DNA of 64,000 bases from Larus michahellis (taxonomy: Eukaryota; Chordata; Aves; Charadriiformes; Laridae): contig NC_133910.1 of assembly GCF_964199755.1 (NCBI RefSeq), positions 11,540,711 through 11,604,710 of the forward strand, given 5' to 3'. Below, piece by piece: positions 23,501 to 38,500 of this stretch; the first letter of the stretch is position 1, and each line of letters starts with the position of its first letter. Position numbers and translations under genes: made by a program. Under the pieces are notes generated by a model. That model did no database searches. It was not told where the DNA came from and saw only the letters and a program-made list of their open reading frames with translations.

Positions 23501-26500
23501 AGGTGTTTGGGGAGGTGGGCAGGTGTTAATAATTCAGTGATGTGGTTTTGCAGCACACCATGGGGCAGAAAGGTGGCTTGTTCCCCCGAGCCCCCCGGAC
23601 CCCTCACCTTCGGTGCACTCGCAGCTGTAGGTGTTGGGGCCGTCCACGCACTTGGCGCCGTTCTTGCAGGGGGTGCTGGCGCACTCGTCGATGTCGAACT
23701 GGCACAGGTGCCCGTTAAAGCCTGGAACGGAGGGAGAAGTCACGTCCCCGTGCAGCGGCCGGACCCGCCGGCCTCCCCCCGCCGCTGGGCAGATCCCGCC
23801 GGGCCCCCCGCGTCCCAGCCGGGGCGCCGGGTTTCCATGGGGATGGCTGCTGGGGGCCCTGAATGTGGGGCTGCGACCCGCCATTGAGAGCATCTTATTT
23901 ACATCTCTAGAGGAGCAAAGTCTCTGAACTTCAAAACCTCCTTTCACAGATTAACCGTCTCCCCATTCTCCGCTCCACCCCGTGACTTTGACACCACATT
24001 CAAAGCCGCTGGCGCAGCCCCCCCCGGCCCCCGGCCCTCCTTCCCAAAGAGGGGCCTTTTCAAGTGCAAAGCCACGGAGTTTAATCCTCCTTCCCCTCTC
24101 CCATGGGCTGGACCATCGCCCACATGGGGCTCAGCCCCTCACCATTACGGGTGAACCCCCCCACCAAAAGCACCAAGAGGTGCTCAGTGCCCTCTCCCCA
24201 TTTTGGGGGTCTCCGAAATTTAAGGAGCTCATTTTCTGCTCCTTCCCAGCTCGAGCCGGGATGCACCATGGCTTTGTTTCCACCGCGATGGCAGCGGGAT
24301 GGATGCCGCGTACCGGTGGGGCACTCGCAGTGGAACTCGTTGATCTTGTCGAGGCAGTTGCCGTTGTGCAGGCAGGGGCTGCTGGCACACTCGTCCGTGT
24401 TGATCTCACAGTAAACCCCCTCGTAACCTGCAGAGAGACCCAGCGTCAGCGCCGCAGCACGGGGCCGGCACAACGCGAAGGACGGGCAGGTTACACCAGG
24501 GTGTATTTGGTCCCTCTGTCTTTACAAAGGCAGCTCAGGAGCGGTGCTACAGGTGGTGGGACCTGACGCACAAGCTGCTCCATGGTTGTCCATCCCAGAT
24601 CTCCCTGCCTTTGGCCTGATCCAAGCCACCGAGCTCGGCAAGAGGAGGAGTGCAGAGCAGGGATGATGGTGCCCAACTCTCACCTCCCGTCCTGCCACTG
24701 CTGCGGGAGAACGTGCAATCTTTACCAAGCTCTTTCTTTTCATTGCTGTCCCCAGGCACCTCCCATGGCTTCTCACCCAAACCAACAACAAGCTGAAGCT
24801 CAGGGGCACCCGGAGCCCTCCCGCCGCCCGCACCCAGCACAGGGGCAGGGGTCTGCAGGGCTGCCCACCCACCGGGCATGCAGATGCACTGGAACTCCCC
24901 GATCTGGTCCAGGCAGGTGGCATCGTTCTGGCAGGGGTTGGAGAGACACTCGTTGACATCGATCTCACAGCGAGGGCCCGAGTAGCCCTGCAGGCACTGG
25001 CACTGGAAGGACCCCTGGGTGTTGATGCACTTCCCTGCGTGCTCACAAGGGTTGGCTCCTGCAAAACACAAGCACGGCTTAAAGGACACGCTCCCGGCTG
25101 CACCGGTGCTTTCCCAAGCTGCTCCTTGGCCGCTTGTATGAGCCCAGCCCCGGCGCTCACCCAGCGAACACTCGTCCACGTCCTGGTTGCAGGCGGGCCC
25201 CATGTACCCCGAAGGACACGTGCAGATGGCTTTGCCGTTAACGGGGTTGGTGTCGCAGTTGGAGCCCTCGTTGCAGGGGTTGCTGATGCAGGCGTCATCA
25301 AGGTGGCACAGCAAACCTGGGCAGCAAAAGGCACGCACATGTCAAGGGTGATGGGCACACAAGTCATCGCACACCGAGACCTCAGCTAGGAGGCAGGGGA
25401 CACACCAGGAGCTGCCATCCCACTCCGTGAGCAGGGGGAAGATGGGACAGGGCCTCACCTGTGCGGCCGTGGGGGCACTCGCAGTAGAAAGAGGCCACCC
25501 GGTCGTGGCAGGTGGCCCCGTGGAAGCAGGCGGCCATGGCACAGTCATCAATGTTCTCGCTGCAGTCCTCACCCGTCCAGCCATTGACGCAGACGCAGTT
25601 GTAGCCGCCATGGTTGTTGTGGCAGGTGCCCCCGTTCTGGCAGGCGTTGGGCATCAGCTGGCACTCGTCCACGTCCTCGGTGCAGTACTGACCTGCCAGG
25701 GGACAGGGCACCTGCATGAGGCTGGCGCTGCCCAGCTCCTGCAGGTTCCCCAAGCATCGCTGCGAAGCAGGACGGCTCTCCCCGCCCGGTCCCCGGCATC
25801 CCTTGGGACAGGACCTGTCCTCCCACCCAGCCCCGTGCCACCCTCGCTGCCAGCGGCGGCGTTACCTGTCCACTCAGGCGGACATTGGCAGTTGTAGGTG
25901 TTGACACCGTCCACGCAGGTGCCCCCATTCTTGCAGTTGTTGCCCGGACAGTCATTGATGTTCTCCTCACAGTTCTGACCCGTGAACCCTGTGCAGAGGA
26001 GATGTCTGCTGTGATGCCGACCGACCAACCGGCCGTGCCACTGCCTCAGCCCCCCGCCACCCCCCCGCCGATGGCAGGTTGCCGGTTATTGGGTGCTGAG
26101 CGTGCGCCAGGCGCTCCCAGCCCGGCTTTGAAGCCAGCCGCCTGGTTTCATCCCCAGCCCTGTCCCGCCTCTGCTGGGGCTCGGTTCTGCCGTGCAGGTT
26201 TCCCTGCCAGGCCGCCATCACCGGAGCCTGGCAAGCAGCGGCGGCTTCCTCCACGCAGGGCAGACAGGGCGTCCCCGGTGCGGGGCTCGTCTGCCAAAGC
26301 CCCCGGCTGCGGAGACGCTCGCCCCGAGCAGCGGAGGATCTGGCTCCACAGCAAGCCGGGATGAACCGGGGCTGCTCCCACGAAGGCTTGCGGCACCCGG
26401 TGCTGAATCACCGGCTTTTAATTTCACATGTAAAGAGCCTCATCAGCAGCGCTTCCCCCGGAGGGGGATCCGAGTCCCTGGCAGGGTGAACCACCGCCCT

Positions 26501-29500
26501 GCATGGCGCGGGGCTAATCCCAGCCCGGCCGCTCGGGTTTGTTTTATCGCCTCCACCTGAGCGTGCAGCAGGCATGGAAACCATGCCGCCCCCGGCCTCT
26601 CCCAGCGCTGTCTGCAGCAGAAATAAAATAACCAAGCCCTTCGCAGGGCATCTGCCAAGCCACCCCGTCCCCCCCAAACTGCAACGTGGGTTAAGAGCTG
26701 TGTTTGCTGTAAGGGCAGCGCAGCTCCCCACCCAGCCCCTCGTTGGGTGTCTGCCTTCCAAGCCCCCCCCGGCGCTCAGGGTCGGGTTGGCAATGCCAGC
26801 GGTGCCAGCGTGCACCTGCAGCTCCCCCTAACTCCCCAAGGTGTTCTGCAGGTCCGGACCAGGCTGCTCCCCGGCGCAGGCAGCTCACTGCGTCACCTCC
26901 GCCTCCACGGGGAAGGGACCGGGTGTCCAGGCTCAGCCTCTGTGGGACCCCAGACCCTGTCCCAGCTGGGGCTTTTCCCCCTACTCTCTCCGAAGGGCCA
27001 TATTTTCCCCTCCCCCGTAGCCTCAGCCCCATCACACAAGGAGCAGCAACAGCTATTTACGATTGCTGGTAGGAGTCCAAAGCAGATAACATTGATTTGC
27101 GCCTCATTTTTAAGCAGCTGGGCTGAGACTGAACAGCAATAACTGGCAATGTCCTAGATACCAGGATTAACTCATTTTGAACCATCCGAATGAGTAATTA
27201 GTACTGCAATTACTTTAAACTCAGGGTTACATTCTACAGCGATGGCATGATAAAACAGCCATGATTAGTTTAACTTGAAGAAACCCGGTACGGCCAGGCC
27301 TCTCCGGGAATGAAAAGGGGACATTGTTTCAGGTCTGCTGCGCTGCATACCAGCGTATCAATCACCCTCTTATCATGAGAAACAGCCCCCTGTCCCTCCT
27401 GCCTCTGCCCAAAGCCGATGCAGCTCCTGCAGCGAGCCATGCCGGATGGCGGCGGTGCCGAGGGACCCTCCCCTTGTCCCCCCCGGAGCGGGGGCCGTGC
27501 CACCCCACGGGAGACAAACCAGCTCGTGCAGCATGCAAAGCTCCTGGAAGCGGCCCACGAAGCCGCAGCTGGGTGTGAAAGCGCCGTTTTCCGGCCCCCT
27601 GCAGCAGGGATGCTCCCTCAGGGCCAAACCTCACCCCAACCTGCCCCATGCTCAGGCTGCTCTGGGGAAAGTGCCTCGTCAGCGGAACGGCAGGGCAGGG
27701 CCAGCGCTGCTCCTCCTGCCCGTCCCGGCGGCAACACTGCGCGGCCGGGCCAGGGCTCTGGGCTGCTCCCACAGAGCATCGCCCCTGGGAGCTCCCGGCT
27801 GCACCCGCTCATCCTGGAAGGAAAGGCTTCCTTCCCCGGCACCGCTCGTGCCGTCAGCCTCAGCGCCTTGCTGCCCTGAAGGACAGGAGCTTTGCTCCAG
27901 CCTGGGTGAGCAGGCATGGAGGGGAAGCAGGAGATCCTGCAGGGCCCTGCGTATTTTCGATGGTTAACCATAGAATAGTTGGGGTTGGAAGGGACCTTTA
28001 AAGACCATCTAGTCCAAGCCCCCTGCAAGGAGCAGGGACAACTAGATCAGGTTGCTCAGAGCCCCATCCAACTTGACTTTGAATGCTTCCAGCGATGGAG
28101 CACCTATCACCTCTCTGGGCAACCTGGGCCAGGGTTTCACCACTGGGTCTCCTGAATTTTTGCAGCCAAAAGCTTTGGGAAGGGGACTGAACCTCTGAGC
28201 CTGTGCCAGAGATCAAGATGAGATCCCCCATGCTACCCCACGGGGATCATGCATCTTCCTGGGCTGCCAGCAGGATGCGGGTACGTCTGTGCTGGCTGGG
28301 GGACCCCATCCCCACCCTGATGCCATGTCCCCAGTGGTGGTGGGGCAGGAGCTATGGCTGGGGGAGGCTGGAGCTCCCCCCGGCAATGCCAAGCACTGCC
28401 TGGGGAGCAGAGCAGAGAAGCCGCCTACCCCTCATCCTGCCCCAGCCCCTGTGGGGCTACGGGCGACCAGAGGAGACAAAAGCAAGCCCACGAGGGGCTT
28501 CTCAGGCGGCCTAACACTGCCCTCAGCTTCCTTCCAAGGGAGAGGGCGGATGCATCCCCTCCGCATCTGCCGCAGCCGGCCAGCGCGGCTGGCTTGGGCG
28601 AGAAATGGCACTCGCCCCCTGGCAAACACAGCCTGGTGTAAGCATGGGGCTGCACCGGGCGGTAGCCTGGCTCGGGGCTGTGCCACCCGCCGGCAGGAAA
28701 CTCCGCTATTTCATTTCTCTCATTGTCACGGGGCCGGGGGCAACGTGGGGCTGCACGCAGCCCCTTCCGCTCCCTGCAGACCGCTGCCGAGGGCAGAAGC
28801 GAAAGGGCTTGCCGGGGTCAGGGGGCCCATTCACAGCCGCTTCTCTTTCCTCTGGCACGCAGGGTGCTGAGCTCCCCCGCAGGGTGCTGAGCTCCTGTAC
28901 AGGGTGCTGAGCCCCAGGACAGCCCCCACCGGCCCCCCTCCCACAAGAGCCCTTCATTCCAGAGGCTGTAAATCGGCTGGGCTGCTCTGGCGCTTGCCGG
29001 AGGGAGCAGCAGTGAGCACGGAGAGGGTCTCCCTTCCCCAACTCCATTTGCACTCGGAAACTTTCCAAAATAGCTATTCCGGGCTAATTATTCCATTCTG
29101 GAAGTGGATTAAGCTAAAGCGGAAAAAGGCACTCTTATTCTGGAATATGAGCATCCGCACAGGGGCCTCTGCTGCAACAGTTGTTTTGGAAGAGCTATTT
29201 TGGTGAATCACCAAATATAAAAAGCCCCCGGGTGACCTCTTCTCTTCGGGCATCGCTGCCCAACGTCTTCCCAAACGCAGGCGGCACAGTGAGCCCACGG
29301 CCCCTCGTTTTTGTCCCTCTCAGAGCCATAACTGAGGGGAAGAGAAGACTGGGCACTACTTGTTTAGGGGGGGCAAAGCGACTGCAAGAGGGTCCCTGGT
29401 CCCCGTATCCCCCCATCGGAGGCAGCCCCTACCTGGCAGGCAGGTGCAGTCGTAGGTGGTGTCTCCAATCTGGCGGCACGTCCCCCCGTTCTGGCAGGGC

Positions 29501-32500
29501 GAGGGGTTGCAGGGCACGTAGAGGTGCTCACAGTTCTGCCCGGTGTACGCCGGCTTGCAGGAGCACTGGTAGGTGCCCACCTCGTTGGTGCAGCTCCCGC
29601 CGTTCTTGCAGACGGAGGGTGAGATGTTGCATTCGTTCACGTCCTGCTTGCAGTTGGCACCGTGGAAGCCGGCGGTGCACCGGCAGATGTAGTGGGCTTC
29701 GAAGGGGACGCACTGGCCGCCGTTGGCGCAGGGGTTGGAGGCACATGGGTCGGCCTGCTGGCAGGTTTTGCCTGGGGAGGGCAGGGAGGGAGGATGAGGA
29801 TGCAAACCACAGCTCAGGCTCTTAGCGAGAGTGAGCTTTGTGCTGGGGCGCAGACCCGGCTCTGGGACTGTGTTCACAAGGGGTGCAACTAATTCCCCCC
29901 ACCTCTGCTCCCCCAAAAACCCTCACCCATGCAGGAGGCTTGCAGCTCACCCAGCCCGGACCCTCCCTAACCCCTGCTCAGGTGTGCAGGCTCCCCTCCT
30001 TTCCCCCAGTGTTGGAGGAAGCCAAAATCAGAGGCAGCACCCTTCTCCATCCATGGGGTTTTTCCAGGAGCAACCCCTGTCACCGGCTGTCCCCCTCCCC
30101 GCTGGCCGCGTCACCGTGTCACTGTGTCCCCACGGCACCGCCTCACCTGACCAGCCCGGTGGGCAGCGGCACTTGTACTCGCTGAGCGTCAGCAGGTCGC
30201 AGGTGCCCCCGTTGCGGCAGGGGTTGCTGAGGCAGACGTTGTCGCGGGGCGTCAGGCAGAGCTCGTCGGTGAAGCCCAGGCGGCAGGCGCAGGTGTAGTC
30301 CACGGTGCTGCCGCGCACCACCGGGGTGCAGGTGCCGGCGTTCTTGCAGGGGGAGCTGAGGCAGGGGTTGGGCAACTGGCACCGCTCGCCCACGTAGGCA
30401 CCGCTACACCTGGAGGGACGAGACACGCCGTCAGCGGGATGGGACGTGATGGCTGCGGGGCACCCGGCCACCCCAGGGACCGGATCCGGCAACGCCTCTC
30501 CAGACTGACCCCGCACTGCATCCCGGCACGTCGGGTTTGGCAATTGCAAGGCTCTGCCCTGGCCGCTCTGGGCTGAGAAGAGGAAGATGAAAGAGGCGCT
30601 GAGAACAAAGGCGTCCCCCATCCAGGGGCCTGCACCGACTTGCAGAACCGCAGCCTCCAGCGCTGACGTCCTGCTTCTCATCGCAACGGGCTTTTTTTGC
30701 CACCCCACTTGCTGAAGAGGAAACCAAGGCACAAGGGGGGACGTGGTGGAGCCAGGAGGGTCAACCCCATACCTGCACCCAACCCAGGGCACCTACAGAT
30801 CCCGAGGGAGAGGAAACCCCGCCGTGGCCCGTGGGGCCAAGCAGCACGGGGACAGTCCTACACCCCTGCCTGTCCCTGCCTGCACCACAGTCCCTGCTCC
30901 ACCAGAGTGGTTTTTATCTTCCCTCCATCATACGAAATCACTCGAACATGATCAAACACGGGCTCAGTGTTGGCTGGTAGCAGGCAGGACACGCTCCTGC
31001 TCCTCACAGCCTGCTGACATCTTCCCCAAAGATGAACCCTGCACAAGGAGGGACGAGCGGCCCCGGCTGCCGCGTCCCTCTGCATGGGGGCCCTGAGAAA
31101 AGGCCCACCCGACGCGGCCACCAGCTCTACCATCTGTCACCATTGGCCGACGGGGCTGGACCAACTGCCTGCTGCAGGACCGGGACTGGCGACGGGGACG
31201 GGCCACAAGGGTAAATCCTGTCGAGGATGCAGAGCTGGCGAAGAATCCTGCAGAGGGGGGAGCTGCCCCCCAGGAAAGGGAGGACGGAGCAAAGCTGTGC
31301 ACAGAGAGACTGAGGGAACCTGACATCAAAAGATGCCGGGGATGAGGCCCTTCAGCGCAAACCCTCCCAGCACAGCATCTCTTGTATCACGTCTGCAACG
31401 TGAGATGCCACGCGTTTTGTCCCCAACCAGCTCTGCTCACATTACGCCGCTTCCAAAGGGGGATTTTCCACCCTGGCTGGGCTGCGCCGAGCAGCCGTCG
31501 CGAGTTGGGCATGGGAGGAGTGAGATGCAGCCGGCACGCTGCTGTCCCACACCGCGATGGCAATGCCACTGCAGCAGAGCAGGGCACGCTGCGCTCTGCT
31601 CATGCCGGGCGGCTATCAGAGGCCTCGGGAGCAGAAATAAATTTGGGGGTGGCTGCATGCATTGTCGTGAGCTCGGGGTAAGCCAACCACCGCCGGAGGT
31701 GATGGCTGGGGAAGACGACAGCACCCGGGCACTGGGGGACCGTGCTCCCCGTTGTGCTTTGGCAGGGTGGGGTTTGGGGCATCCCCCATGTGCTCGCAGC
31801 CGTCGCCACATCAGCTGGTGGGACCGAGCCTTGTGCATGGCCTCCAAGGCTCCTGCAGCACACAACCCCCCTGGGGTGAGCAGGGAGGGTTGCAGGGAAC
31901 GCAGAGCAGAGCACCCACCCACAACCCCCACCAGCCTGCGAACCCCAAAACGAGAACGTGGGGCTCCTCCGGTGAAGCACAGCAGCAAACCCCCACCCTC
32001 AGCCGGCCCCAACCCGGAGCCACCGTGCTTTGCCGCGCCACGCCGGCACCACATTTCGGCCCTGCTCCCCCCTTCTCTTCTTCCCCTACTTCTTTTTTTT
32101 TTTTTTTTTTTTTTTTAACCCAATTCTGATTTCATTGTTGGGGATTGTGTGAGAATTTGTCAGGATTCGGAGACATTTTGAGTTAATGAGACGGCATTAT
32201 CCAGGCCAAATGAAAAAGAAAATGTGTATAATAATAAATCAGGGCATCTGCTCGGCACACAAAGGGCGGCGGGGAGCAGGTGTGCATCCTAATGAGGCAG
32301 AGCAGCTGCCGGCGCCCGCGGTCCATGCCCAGCTCCGAGCCCGGGGCGCCGCGGCCGTGGGGCGACGGCGCTTCTGGGTGGCTGCGCCGTGGCCCCGCGT
32401 GGGGGAATGCGAGGGCTGAGAGGGGCCATTGTGCGGGGCCGGGCGGCCGGCGAAGGCACGCCGCCGGCAAACCGCTCAAGTGTGCAGTCATCTGTTAAAA

Positions 32501-35500
32501 GCACCGCTCTTCGCCCCCCCTGCCTCCCCGCACCACACACGCTTTTTTTCTTAAAACAATCCTCCGGGCTCTGGCGGCGGCTGGCGGACAGGGAAGCGTC
32601 ACGAGATGCTCCAATGGGAGAAAAAGGCAGGAAAAAAAAAAAAAAAAGGAGTAAGAAAAAAAAAAATTATTCGATGCTGGACAAAGAGCCCCAAGGGCAG
32701 CGCGGGAAACACCGAGTGCGCGGGAACGGCCACAGAGTGGGCTTTAGCCATGGGCAGCCGGGACCAGGAGGGGATGCTCTGCATCCCGGGGGGATCCACT
32801 GGGATCGGGGTTCCCATATCACGGGGCTTCAGCGAGGCCGGGGCGAGGGGCGCGGAGCCGAAAGCCCTCCCACCCAATTAGTTTTCAGACCGTTTCCAAT
32901 TTCAGTGAAGGCAAACGGTGGTTTGAGCTCATGGATGGGAAGCCAGAGCAGAGCCCAGCCCAAGCATGGGCACGGTTATTAGCCAGGAGGTTAATTTGTG
33001 ATTGGAGGAACTCCCCTGGGGAACAGGGGAGCCCATGCCTGAAGGCACCGGGGGGTTTGGGGCCGCTGGCAGTGCCCAGGCTGGGCTGCCCGGGTGCTTT
33101 CCAGGCTTTTGCTTCAGGAAACCCCTCAAGTTTCATGGAGTTTGCAGATTTTTTTTAAGTGGCTTCCTATGCGTTTGTTCTAAGAGCTGGTTTATGGCCG
33201 CAATCAGCTCAAGCAGCGAGGAGGGTGCTGCAGATGCCGGGGAAGGGCTTGGCAGGGGTCTGCCCTGGCTGGAGGGGCTGAGCGGAGCGATGGGCGCTCG
33301 CGGGCAGGCGGGACCAGGGTACGCTCACGCGTCGCATTTCTCCTCCCTGCAGGAGGGGTATTTCCAGCCACTGAGGAGTACTGGTGAAGCAACTCTTCGG
33401 AAAAAAAGCAATACAACAAAGGCACCCTTAAAATCCAGTAGTCCCTCCTGCAACCCACGGAGGAGTTTGCATTGTGCAGAGTTTGCATCTGTGCAGCACA
33501 GACCTGCTGCGGATGCCTGGCGATTCCCGGGTCACAACCGCAGCAGGGACGGGGACAGCCCCCACGTACCCACACACCGTGCCAGCTCCCAGCTGGGGGA
33601 GCCCTCTCAACCTCTTTCCACAGTTCCTAAGTCACCTCAGTCTCTGACGGCAGGGATATCACTACCACAAGAGTGCAAGAGCACGAAATGAGGACACCAG
33701 ACGCTCCTCTGCTCGCACACAGCAGCGCCCGGGATGTGCCCACCGGCAGCCTCGCACCCGGCGGCTTCGACACCACTCCTGCATCATCTATAGATACTTC
33801 TGCACAGAAACGATGCTGTTCCTGCCCATGCTGCGAGTCTGAGACGTGGCAGGGAAGAGCATGGCTGCTGACGAAGCCATGGGATCATCCCCTGCTGTTT
33901 CCTCCCCGCGCAGCTCCCAGAGCTCACTCACAGCCAGAGACTCTCGAGCTGCATTTAAAAGCCTGACGACCGCAACAGCTTCAGAGTCCCGGCTGCGGAG
34001 GAAAGCCTGGAGACGAGCCTCGCATGCAAAGCAAGAGATCAAAAACCAGGTGAAGAATAAGGCCAGCCCAAGACGTAGCTACTTTTCATCTCTCCTAGGT
34101 CTGGAAAGGCTGGATTCAGCAGAGCCTGGTTCAGCTCCCAGCCACGTTGCAACCTCATCATACGTCCCACCTACTTCTCCAGAGGCTTAAAACCACTCCT
34201 GAAGCTCAGCCCAGGGAGCAAAGCTTTATTTTCTGTAAAAAAGATACCAGTGGGTGGTGGCATCAGGTCTCCCAGGTGAGCAGACATGGAGGATGCGACG
34301 TCCCTGCAGGCTCAGCCAGGTGAAGATCACCCTGTGGTTTTTCCTTTGGCATTTCCCAAGCGAGGGCTACCCAAACCAAACCCCAAGCAGCTTATGGAAA
34401 TTAGCAGAAGAGACATTAAAGCTATGCTTTAATTATAGATATATGCGCTGGCAGAGGACAGGGCGGGTGCTCCAAGATCAAAACAGCTCAGAAGAGCCAT
34501 TAGAAACCAGCTCCGAGGAGGTGAAAGGCGGCCAAGCTCCCTGGGGTCCTGAGGAGCCCCTGTGAGATGCCCGGAGTGGCCAGCGTGGCCATGCTCCTGG
34601 TCCCACGCGTGACGCACGCCCCGTTCCCGACCCAGGCAGGAACGGCTAAAAATACCGGTGTCTCTCCCTCCCCTGAGCACGCAGCTGAGAAACGTTTCCG
34701 TTGACTCACTAACCTGCTGAAGAGGCACCAAACGCTCCAGGCGCGACCCACCCTGCCGTTTTAGACGGTGACGGAAGGTGACGGCATCCCGACCCTGGTG
34801 ACGGCCGAGCCCGGCTCCAATGCACGATGCTCCCTCTCCTAGCACCGTGCTGGCACACGGAGCAGACAGGGCGGACAGTCACAGCTCTTCACTTCTAGGA
34901 TATTTTCTATATGACTTAACCAAGGGACCTGTCACCGAAGCACCGGGCAGGACAGGGAACAGGGATGCAGCAGCCGGTCCCCATCCCCGGGGACGGGGAT
35001 GCTGCGTGTGCTCCTTGCAGGTGCGAACACACTGATTTACACCCCCCGCGAGCGTTTGGGGCTCCTGTCCATCCCGGTGGCTTTTTGTTTCGGGGGGTCA
35101 GGCAGAGGCTGGGGGCTGGATTCCCACAACACCGGGCTGCGACGCGTCTTCCCCCTCCACGCCGGCCCCAAGCGAGCACCCGCACCCGGAGCGCAAACTG
35201 CTGCGAGGGGGGAGGCACAATTAATAATGCGCTGCGCTCCCAACCCATAAATCTCTGGCACGATTCATGGGCGATGTGAAGGGTGATGGAGAAGGCCTTG
35301 TCCAAGGTCAGACAGCGAGTCCCGGGGGACGGCCTGGGAACGGGAACAGTGGCCCCAAATTCCCACCCTGGCTCCCAGCGCCGAGCCCAGGCCAAATCTG
35401 GATCTGCTCAGCGTGGGCACGTGCATTTGTTGTGTCTGCTGCACATCCTTAACGAGTTGCAAACAAGGGCCCAACGCTGCAGTGATTTCAGCAAGGCTCC

Positions 35501-38500
35501 AGGAAAAGCTCGGCGGATCGTGTAATCAAAAGCATGAATGAGCCGCAGAAATATCAGAGTGCCAATATCAGAGCCCGGCTGCCACGCCGCTGCCCCGGCT
35601 TCGCATTACGCACGTGCTTGCCGGGGTGCTGCAGCTTCCAGCACCCCCACGAGCGGCACCGGCAGAGTCAGGGTGCCCATCCTGGCCCCCTGCTAGCCCG
35701 TGGCCACCACGCCGGGTGCTCCGGTGCGCGCGGCTCCGCCGGCCCTTTGTTCGCTCCTCCCCGCTCGCAGCGCGCAAGGCTTTTCCTCCAACCCACCAGC
35801 AACAGGTTTTGTCCCTCTGCAGCAATGCGGGCACTGAAAGCATCCCGAGGCAGATGTTTCTCCGACCTCTGACCCAAGACTAATGTTTTCCTTTCTGCGC
35901 TAAGCTGCCATCTGCCATAGCCGGCACAGATGACACCCAGGCGCTCCCGCAGCCCAGCCCTCCCCGGCACGGCTCCCGCATGGCAGCACGGGGGCTTTGT
36001 TCAAATTTGGGATGCGTCAGCCCTGCACAAGCACAGCCTGGGGGCCGGGGGGGTGTTTCAGAGGTGCTGGGTGCATGGGGGATGCCCTGGATGGGGAGGG
36101 CTCAGTGTGCACCGCCCCGCAGCTGAGAACGGCCGCGCTCACACCACCCACTGCCCTCCTGCCCGGCCCCAGGGCGTCCTCCCAAGGGCTGAGACTGTGT
36201 CAGGGCTGGAGCTAAAACCCACTTTGGGCTTAAAACTCACAAAATAAACCAACAAGCAAAATGAAAACCAGGTGTAAGCTGAAGCACTGCCACCAGACAT
36301 GCAGGGGCTGCCCCCTGTCCCCATCCCATGGAGGGGCAGGTCTGGGGGGCAGGAGGGGACGGGGGGCTGGCGAGGAGCCCCATCCCAGCTGCCAGCCCCG
36401 CGTCCAGGCTGCCTCTTATCTGCGCTGCTATCTCATAACCTCTTCCTCACCCTCATCTGCTGGAAGCATAAACGGCCGTGGTTGTTTTCCCCAAGGTACG
36501 AGCACCGTGGGAAAGCCGAGGAGGGGAGGCTCAGCTCTTCACTCCAGCCCCATTTTGAGGGTACTTGAGCCTAATGGGGCCAGGAGGGTCCCCGCTGCCT
36601 CTGTGGCAGCAGCGAACGGTCTCCCCCGCCGGGGGGAGCATCCCCCACCCTGACACCCGTCCCCTGGCGCAGGCTGGGCTGTGCGGGATGCTGCTCTCTG
36701 CTCTGTGGTACCCGTGGCCCGGAGCAGCCACCCCAGACGAGCCACCCTCCTGGTGCCCCAGAGTCTCCGGCAGAGCCCCCCCAGCGCAGAGGTCGTTCAG
36801 AAACCAGGACCGTGACCTTGCGTGGTGCAGAGGGTCCCCACCGACAGACCATCGCACCCGCAGAGCCCTGTGTACCAGCAAACACCCTGCACGACTGAGC
36901 TGTGCCAGCACGGTCCGGACCCCGCAGAGCGAAGCAAGTGGCCAAACGTGAGCGGGACACTCAGATTTCACGTGTTTGCTGACAACAGCTGAGGGAAGGA
37001 GAAATACCCAGCAGGAGAATCTCCCTCACCTGCACGCAGACCACAGCCACTGCAGGCTGCTGCCAGCCGCAGAGCGGTGACACGACCCTACCCCATCGTC
37101 CCCACACCTCCCGGGGTAACTCTCACCCTCGGGCTCACAAACGGGAACCACAACCGCCTGCTTTCACACCTTCCCCCGCGCAACCCCAGCAGCTGCAGAC
37201 CCCGGGCGTTAAGCTCGCTTTCCATCAGCCATCCACGCACAAGAGTCACTTTTCCAGTTGTGCCAGCGTCTCCCTGCCTGGCACAGCCGAGAAGCAACAC
37301 CCCAACTTTCTCCTGAAGTTACACCCTTCCCTCTAAGAACGCGTTTCCTCGGTGCCAGCCCGGCGGATCCTGATCTCCTCCAGCTCCAATCGACCAGAGA
37401 AAGGGCCAGTGCTCGGGGATACGTATCGGTGTCACTGAGGGAAGAGATCTGTTTCTTGCTCCATCTTCCCATTCCATCTATTCCATTCATCCCTATTCCA
37501 CCACCTCCCCATGAGCCCCTCCTGTGTTCCTGCACGGTGAGCCCCTGGCCCAGGGTGCCCAGAGAAGCTGTGGCTGCCCCATCCCTGGAGGGGTTCAAGG
37601 CCAGGTTGGACGGGGCTTGGAGCAACCTGGGCTGGTGGGAGGTGTCCCTGCCCAGGGTAGGGGTGGCACTGGGTGGGCTTTAAGGTCCCTTCAACCCAAA
37701 CCAGTCTGTGATTCTGTGATCATTGGAGACCGCAGGTGCTCATGACTGTCTATGGGATGGCTTCCCAGCGGCGTCATCCCACCTCAGGAACACCCTGCTG
37801 AGTGTGGGAGCACTCTCCGGAGCCAGGGGAAGGCAGGCAGACAGCCCTGGAAAACGGTCCTGCTGGGAAAGCAGAGCTCAGCACCCTGCGCTCTGCTCCC
37901 ATCTCCTGCTCTGGCATCGCCACCCTGCTCGGGGTGACACGGCACCCCTGCGGCCAGCAGAAGGAAGATGGGTGCAGGGAGACAAGGAACACTTTTGGAC
38001 GCTGCCCTGAGCTCCCTGGGGCACACGGGGCCGTGGATGCTCCCTCCTGCCCTGGCAGCCAGGGGCTGGCGGGGGCCGCTCGAGCCCCCTCCCGGCAGCG
38101 GGCACGGCCGGGCTCCCCGCGCCCCACCTGCAGCTTCGCTCTGTGGCTTCTGGCACATGCATTCGTTAGGAAACCAAAGGCTTCGCCACAGCTCCCAGGA
38201 GAGCCAAGGCAGAGCTGCCCAGCTCCCCCTCGCCCACACGGGGCACCCCGACCGGGCGATGCACCCCAAAGCTCCTGCCGGCCCTGCTGCACTCCCCCGG
38301 CGCCAGCACGGCCCCACAAACACCGCCGGCAGCTGCAACGCCGCTTCCAGCACCAAAACCCAGCGCTAGACCAAAACCGTGGTTTTTTATGAAGTCCCAT
38401 CCAGGTCCTGCTTTATTAAACACTCCAGGACTCCAGCCTGGGAAAAAAACAGAGTTTCACACAGGGAGGGTGGTTGGCAAAGCAGCAGGTTACTTCGAGT

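Larger units (their letters stand above)
25989..29432 (-). other. NOTCH1: NOTCH1 intron 4
   Basis: 3,444 bp. It holds an AT-rich enhancer-like block (27050-27300), a CR1 fragment (27966-28165), a three-unit 20-bp tandem repeat (28861-28920) and a second small AT-rich island near 29070-29220. No coding exon was seen. Confidence 0.85.
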
